Assembly (NCBI GenBank): GCA_030272155.1
Contig: CP126196.1
Location: 3,162,001 to 3,226,000, forward strand
Reading direction: 5' to 3'
From: Tetradesmus obliquus
Lineage: Eukaryota > Chlorophyta > Chlorophyceae > Sphaeropleales > Scenedesmaceae
Length of the DNA stretch: 64,000 bases
Shown: in pieces, positions 60,461 to 64,000 of the stretch
How positions within the stretch are numbered: the first letter of the stretch is position 1
Layout: every line of letters starts with the position of its first letter
The notes under the pieces: model-generated
What the model saw: only the letters and a program-made list of their open reading frames with translations
Database searches by the model: none
Told to the model about the DNA's origin: nothing
Program-made: the position numbers and the translations under genes

Positions 60461-62268
60461 GGGCCCTCCCCGGGGAGCTGAGACAGGAGGTAGCTTGGAT
60501 ATTCGCAGGGCGACCTTCTATCTAGCTGTGCAGCTCATGGGCCTTCAACACAAACACGTGGTAGGGCTGACTGCATGTCGCATTGACTGCGTGGGGTGAG
60601 GGGCGCCTGTCCCTTTCGGCTTGTCTGCAGGTGTATGCTTTGATGTTGGTATGTGTTGTTATGTGTCGTTTGATTAGGGCTGTTACAGTGGCTGCGCGGG
60701 TCAACACCCGGCAGGAGTTGCGGCTGCTGGCTGAGGAAGCCAGCTTGCATTTTGCATGCAATAAGTTGAAACCTTGAAACCTGCACAGCAGGCTGCCGGG
60801 GGTAAGGGGTGGTTACACAGCGTCTACTGCTGAAGTATCATCTGCCGAAATGACTGTGTTGGGTCTTGACGTGCGCTACTGTAGTTTTCTGACATGTGTT
60901 GCAGTGCTGTTGTATACCTGTGCTGACGTTCAGCTGAGCGGGGTTGCATGAGGTTATTGTCGGCGATAATGTATGAGGTGTGAGGGTGAAGCCACTGCAT
61001 TGTGCCTGTGGTTTCCGTGGCACGTGGCGGGACAGTGCTGTCACATGTTGAGCCAGCTACCATCTTAGATGGTGTCAGCACTGTGTGACGTTGAGGTGTT
61101 GTTGGGGCCTTGGGGTCATATCGCTGTCCTAGTGCCTTGTTCATTACTTACGTGCTCCTCTCTTGGACAAGAGAACAGCAGCACTCGCAAAGCAGCAGAT
61201 GCCTGCGGCACGACCTGGCTGTAGGTGTCGCTGTGGTCTCCTCGTGACTGTGCAAGGTTGTACGGCAGCAGCACGCGTCTGCATGCCTTCTGCGTGTGGA
61301 TGTGTGGTTAAGCAGCACAGCAAAACGGCTGCAGGCTTGTTTTCTTGGCTTGCACATATCTCAGCTGCAATCCACCTGTGCCTCTGCTACTGCTTAGCAG
61401 CAGCTGCTGGTGTGGGTGCAGACAACTGTTTAGTGAGAAGTGCTCACTTTGAGGCACACTCACTATGCTGGTGCGCCTGGACATCCAGGACTGTGTACAG
61501 CGGTAGTAGTTGTGCACAACAGCCGTGCATGCGGGCGCATGGTGGGGTGTGAATTTGCCACAGCTTGTGGCAACCTTGATTGAGAGGATGGTTGATCTGG
61601 TGGTTGCCCAGTGAGCCTGTCATTGGCTCAAAAACGGGCTGTGTTCCCGTCGTGTAACACACAAATTGTGATCGCTGTCACCAGCTTTGGCTAGCAGCGG
61701 TGTTTGTGCTGCATGTAACCCCGCATTACTTTTTTTTATTGGACGGGATGAGTCACGGCTGTGTTGCTATTCAGGCTGTGCTGCTTTGGCTGGTCTGATT
61801 GGCCAATTTTTCTGAAGCTCCCAAAACGGGCCAGCACAACGCCACAGCGGGCGCCACACAGACTGCGTGTGCTTTAGACACATGCAAAATAAAATTCACT
61901 TTCATTCTTGACTTCGGTGTTCATTCTTGTGGGAGCATAGTAAACACGGCAGACGAATGTCCCAAGAAGAAGACCCAAAGTCCTGGGCCAAAGTGTGACC
62001 AACTCTCGGAGCACATTTTCCTGCCGTCATTAGTCAAATTTTGAACTTAAATCAACTTCAATCTTTGTTGTCGTTCAAGCAACTCTGTGGCGCTTTAGAC
62101 GTAATCAGCGGCTGGCAACCTTGTTGGAACGCTGTTAGTCTCGGCTATGTCACGGCTAAGGTTCCTCTCCATTCAACTCGATAGCCAACAATGCAAGGCT
62201 AGTAAATGTCTATGGTCGCAGACGCTTACTTGGGGATATTTTGACCACTTACAAGGAAACAGAACACC
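60461..62268. other. intergenic region after the Sec14 gene
   Basis: About 1.8 kb with no recognised gene. TGTAA motifs lie near 61,654 and 61,717. A segment at about 61,602-61,656 (GTTGCCCAGTGAGCCTGTC...GTGTTCCCGTCGTG) recurs in diverged form at about 63,444-63,497. Minus- and plus-strand frames of 60-130 codons show no family signature. Confidence 0.5.
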
Positions 62269-63012
62269 ATGAACACACTCGCAGCTCCGTCCATCCGCGT
62301 CTCTGCCACCCCGATGCCTGTGTGCAGCCCCTACAGGCGCAAGACAACACAGAGGGCCCCCCGTAAACGCTCTGCTCTGTTGCTGTTCTCGAAACTCAGG
62401 GCAGAGAGCGTAGCGCTGGCCGCTTGTGGTGAGGGCTCTTGGCTCTTGCTGCTCCCTTCAAACTATCAGCCTCTAGTATTCTAGTGCTACGATGCGTGCT
62501 CAGGCTCCATCCCGTTACCTCGCAGCTGCCGCGTCAGCAGGACCAAGCACACCGTTCCTCATATCATGTCGGAGTCCTTGGACTGGTCAATTGCTTCCTA
62601 TCGCGCAAACCAACTCATATCACCGCTCTTTTGCAATTTGCTCACAGGTGGTGGCAACGGACCCAGGGGCCCTGTGTACAACAGCATGGGCTGTAGGCGC
62701 TGGTGGGGAGACGAGCCATCCAACCACGGCGGGGCCATCAGCATGCTGCCAGGAGGCATGGCCGTGCTGCTGGCCTCGCTGGCAGTGGCAGAGGCCCTGC
62801 AGGCCGGCCCTGCCTGTGCAGCAGCCAGCAGCTTCTTGAGTGAGGGCATGGAGGCACTTGCAGGAGAGCTGCAGGCTGCAGCAACCGACAACACCTCGCT
62901 GTTCAGCACCCTGCCCGCTGACTATAACCTGGATGCGTTCACTGAGGAGGAGAAAGAGCTGGTTTGTCCAAAGCAGTATCGTGTGCGTGAGATTGTTTAT
63001 GTGGGGCACTGA
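62269..63012 (+). CDS. small plastid-type protein of unknown function
   Basis: Exons 62269-62428 and 62648-63012 give 174 residues. The first ~50 residues are basic and hydroxylated with almost no acids (ten or more Arg/Lys), a chloroplast transit peptide. After CRRWWGDEPSNHGG comes a hydrophobic stretch MLPGGMAVLLASLAVAEAL ending PACAAA, which resembles a second thylakoid transfer signal or one membrane helix. The remaining ~70 residues are acidic (AGELQAAATDNTSLF, YNLDAFTEEEKEL). I do not recognise the family. A GTTTGT donor at 62,962 could remove the last 17 codons into a further exon that I could not identify, so the 3' end is uncertain. Confidence 0.6.
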
Positions 63013-63780
63013 GCAAGGACATCTAGCCCTGATGTGCCTGTCTGTTCCCCCTTTGAAATGCCAGTGGTGTCGTTGGTTCCAGGCACAGGTTCAGTGCTTG
63101 GTTGCATGGTGTCCATGGTGTTCTTCTATCGTGCAATGCTCTGTACAGCATTGCTGGTTGTGCAGCAGCACCCTGGCAGTCCCCGCCAGCTTGCAGCTGT
63201 GCTACTGACGAATGAGAGTCATGTGTCTAGCATGTACCCGGTATCGGCGTTGCTGCTCATGACAGCCAGGCGCCGGCACCCAGATCCGAGCAGTTGATGG
63301 TGGCTCCGGTATCTGCTGTCAGACTGCTGCAGCCTGCATGTGACGTGAAGCAGTCGTATGGGTCAGCATGGTGCGATTCACTCCAGCCATGTTGGTAGCG
63401 CCCAGCTCCATCAGCCTCTCTGCTGGTCATTTGGGCTGTAGTGGTTGCCCAATGAGCCTGTCATTGACTCAAAAAAGGGGTGTGTTCCCGTCGTGCGAGC
63501 GTTACTGCACTTCTTCTAGTGATGGGGCTCTCCGAGGCTGCTGGCCTCACGTCTCTGTTCTCTGGCCTCAGGTCTCTGTTCTCTGGTCTCTGTTCTCTGG
63601 TCTCTGTTCCGGCAATCTTATCTAGCTACCCGCAGCTTACTATGTAGTACATGTGATGCAGCTGATGGCATCAACTAGTGACAAGATATGTGTGTACACT
63701 GCGGGTTGTTGGTACTCTCGTTCTTTCCTGTCTGAGGGATCGCGCTTAGTCGCCGGCCATGCGGTATGGGCATGGCTTGC
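63013..63780. other. region after the last gene; diverged repeat and CTCT-rich stretch
   Basis: About 770 bp with no recognised gene. It holds the second copy of the roughly 55-bp dispersed repeat (63,444-63,497) and a short imperfect repeat of TCTCTGTTCTCTGG at 63,552-63,608. Confidence 0.5.
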
Positions 63781-63978
63781 GATGTGCCTCACATGAAGCA
63801 CTGCGTAAGTGTGATGTGCCTCACATGAAGCACTGCGTAAGTGTGATGTGCCTCACATGAAGCACTGCGTAAGTGTGATGTGCCTCACATGAAGCACTGC
63901 GTAAGTGTGATGTGCCTCACATGAAGCACTGCGTAAGTGTGATGTGCCTCACATGAAGCACTGCGTAAGTGTGATGTG
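63781..63978 (+). repeat. 32-bp tandem repeat, six copies
   Basis: GATGTGCCTCACATGAAGCA plus CTGCGTAAGTGT repeats exactly from 63,781, 63,813, 63,845, 63,877, 63,909 and 63,941, then breaks into GATGTGTGCATG. Copies are identical, which marks a young minisatellite. It reads in no long frame and has no spacer structure. Confidence 0.95.
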
Positions 63979-64000
63979 TGCATGTGCATGCCATGCGGCC

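Noticed and set aside
63781..63978. CRISPR-like array
   Set aside because: The 32-bp units are directly contiguous with no spacers; it is a minisatellite in a eukaryote.

Overview
The window looks like a nuclear chromosome segment of a green alga, most likely class Chlorophyceae. The evidence is intron-dense genes with GTGAGT/GTGCGG-type donors, very frequent CAG/CTG triplet runs in exons and introns, chloroplast-type transit peptides, a DUF3007 plastid protein, and an L1-like LINE with a poly(A) tail. All gene models were spliced by hand; each closes in frame from a start to a stop codon with consistent intron phases.

Repeat half (1-38,690). Positions 1-8,513 are about 19 near-identical copies of a 447-bp tandem unit. 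About 14 run in one orientation, then the array flips head-to-head at about 6,287 and about 5 run the other way. Each unit carries a tRNA-like pair of internal RNA polymerase III promoter boxes. Positions 8,514-33,844 are a 312-bp satellite organised in higher-order blocks (about 1,445 and 2,346 bp) and riddled with extremely 5'-truncated copies of one LINE family; many insertions still show exact target-site duplications (TSDs). At 31,332-31,794 a LINE tail is fused to a folded-back piece of the distant 447-bp unit, and one TSD brackets the pair. Positions 33,845-37,661 hold longer nested LINE copies that keep the end of the reverse-transcriptase ORF. Positions 37,662-38,690 are a 185-bp tandem repeat. 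The nested L1-like architecture resembles the Zepp/ZeppL clusters of green-algal centromeres and subtelomeres; a centromeric or pericentromeric role is an inference.

Gene half (39,890-63,012). Seven genes lie here, the first six as three divergent pairs: a plastid-type GNAT acetyltransferase (-) with a UBE2E-like ubiquitin-conjugating enzyme (+); a secreted protein of uncharacterised family (-) with malonyl-CoA decarboxylase (+); a DUF3007/DAC-like thylakoid protein (-) with a Sec14/CRAL-TRIO lipid-transfer protein (+). The seventh (+) is a small protein with plastid/lumen-type targeting. They are ordinary housekeeping functions with no obvious shared pathway. Several introns end in CTG runs that appear to serve as the polypyrimidine tract. 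The window closes with a 32-bp tandem repeat.
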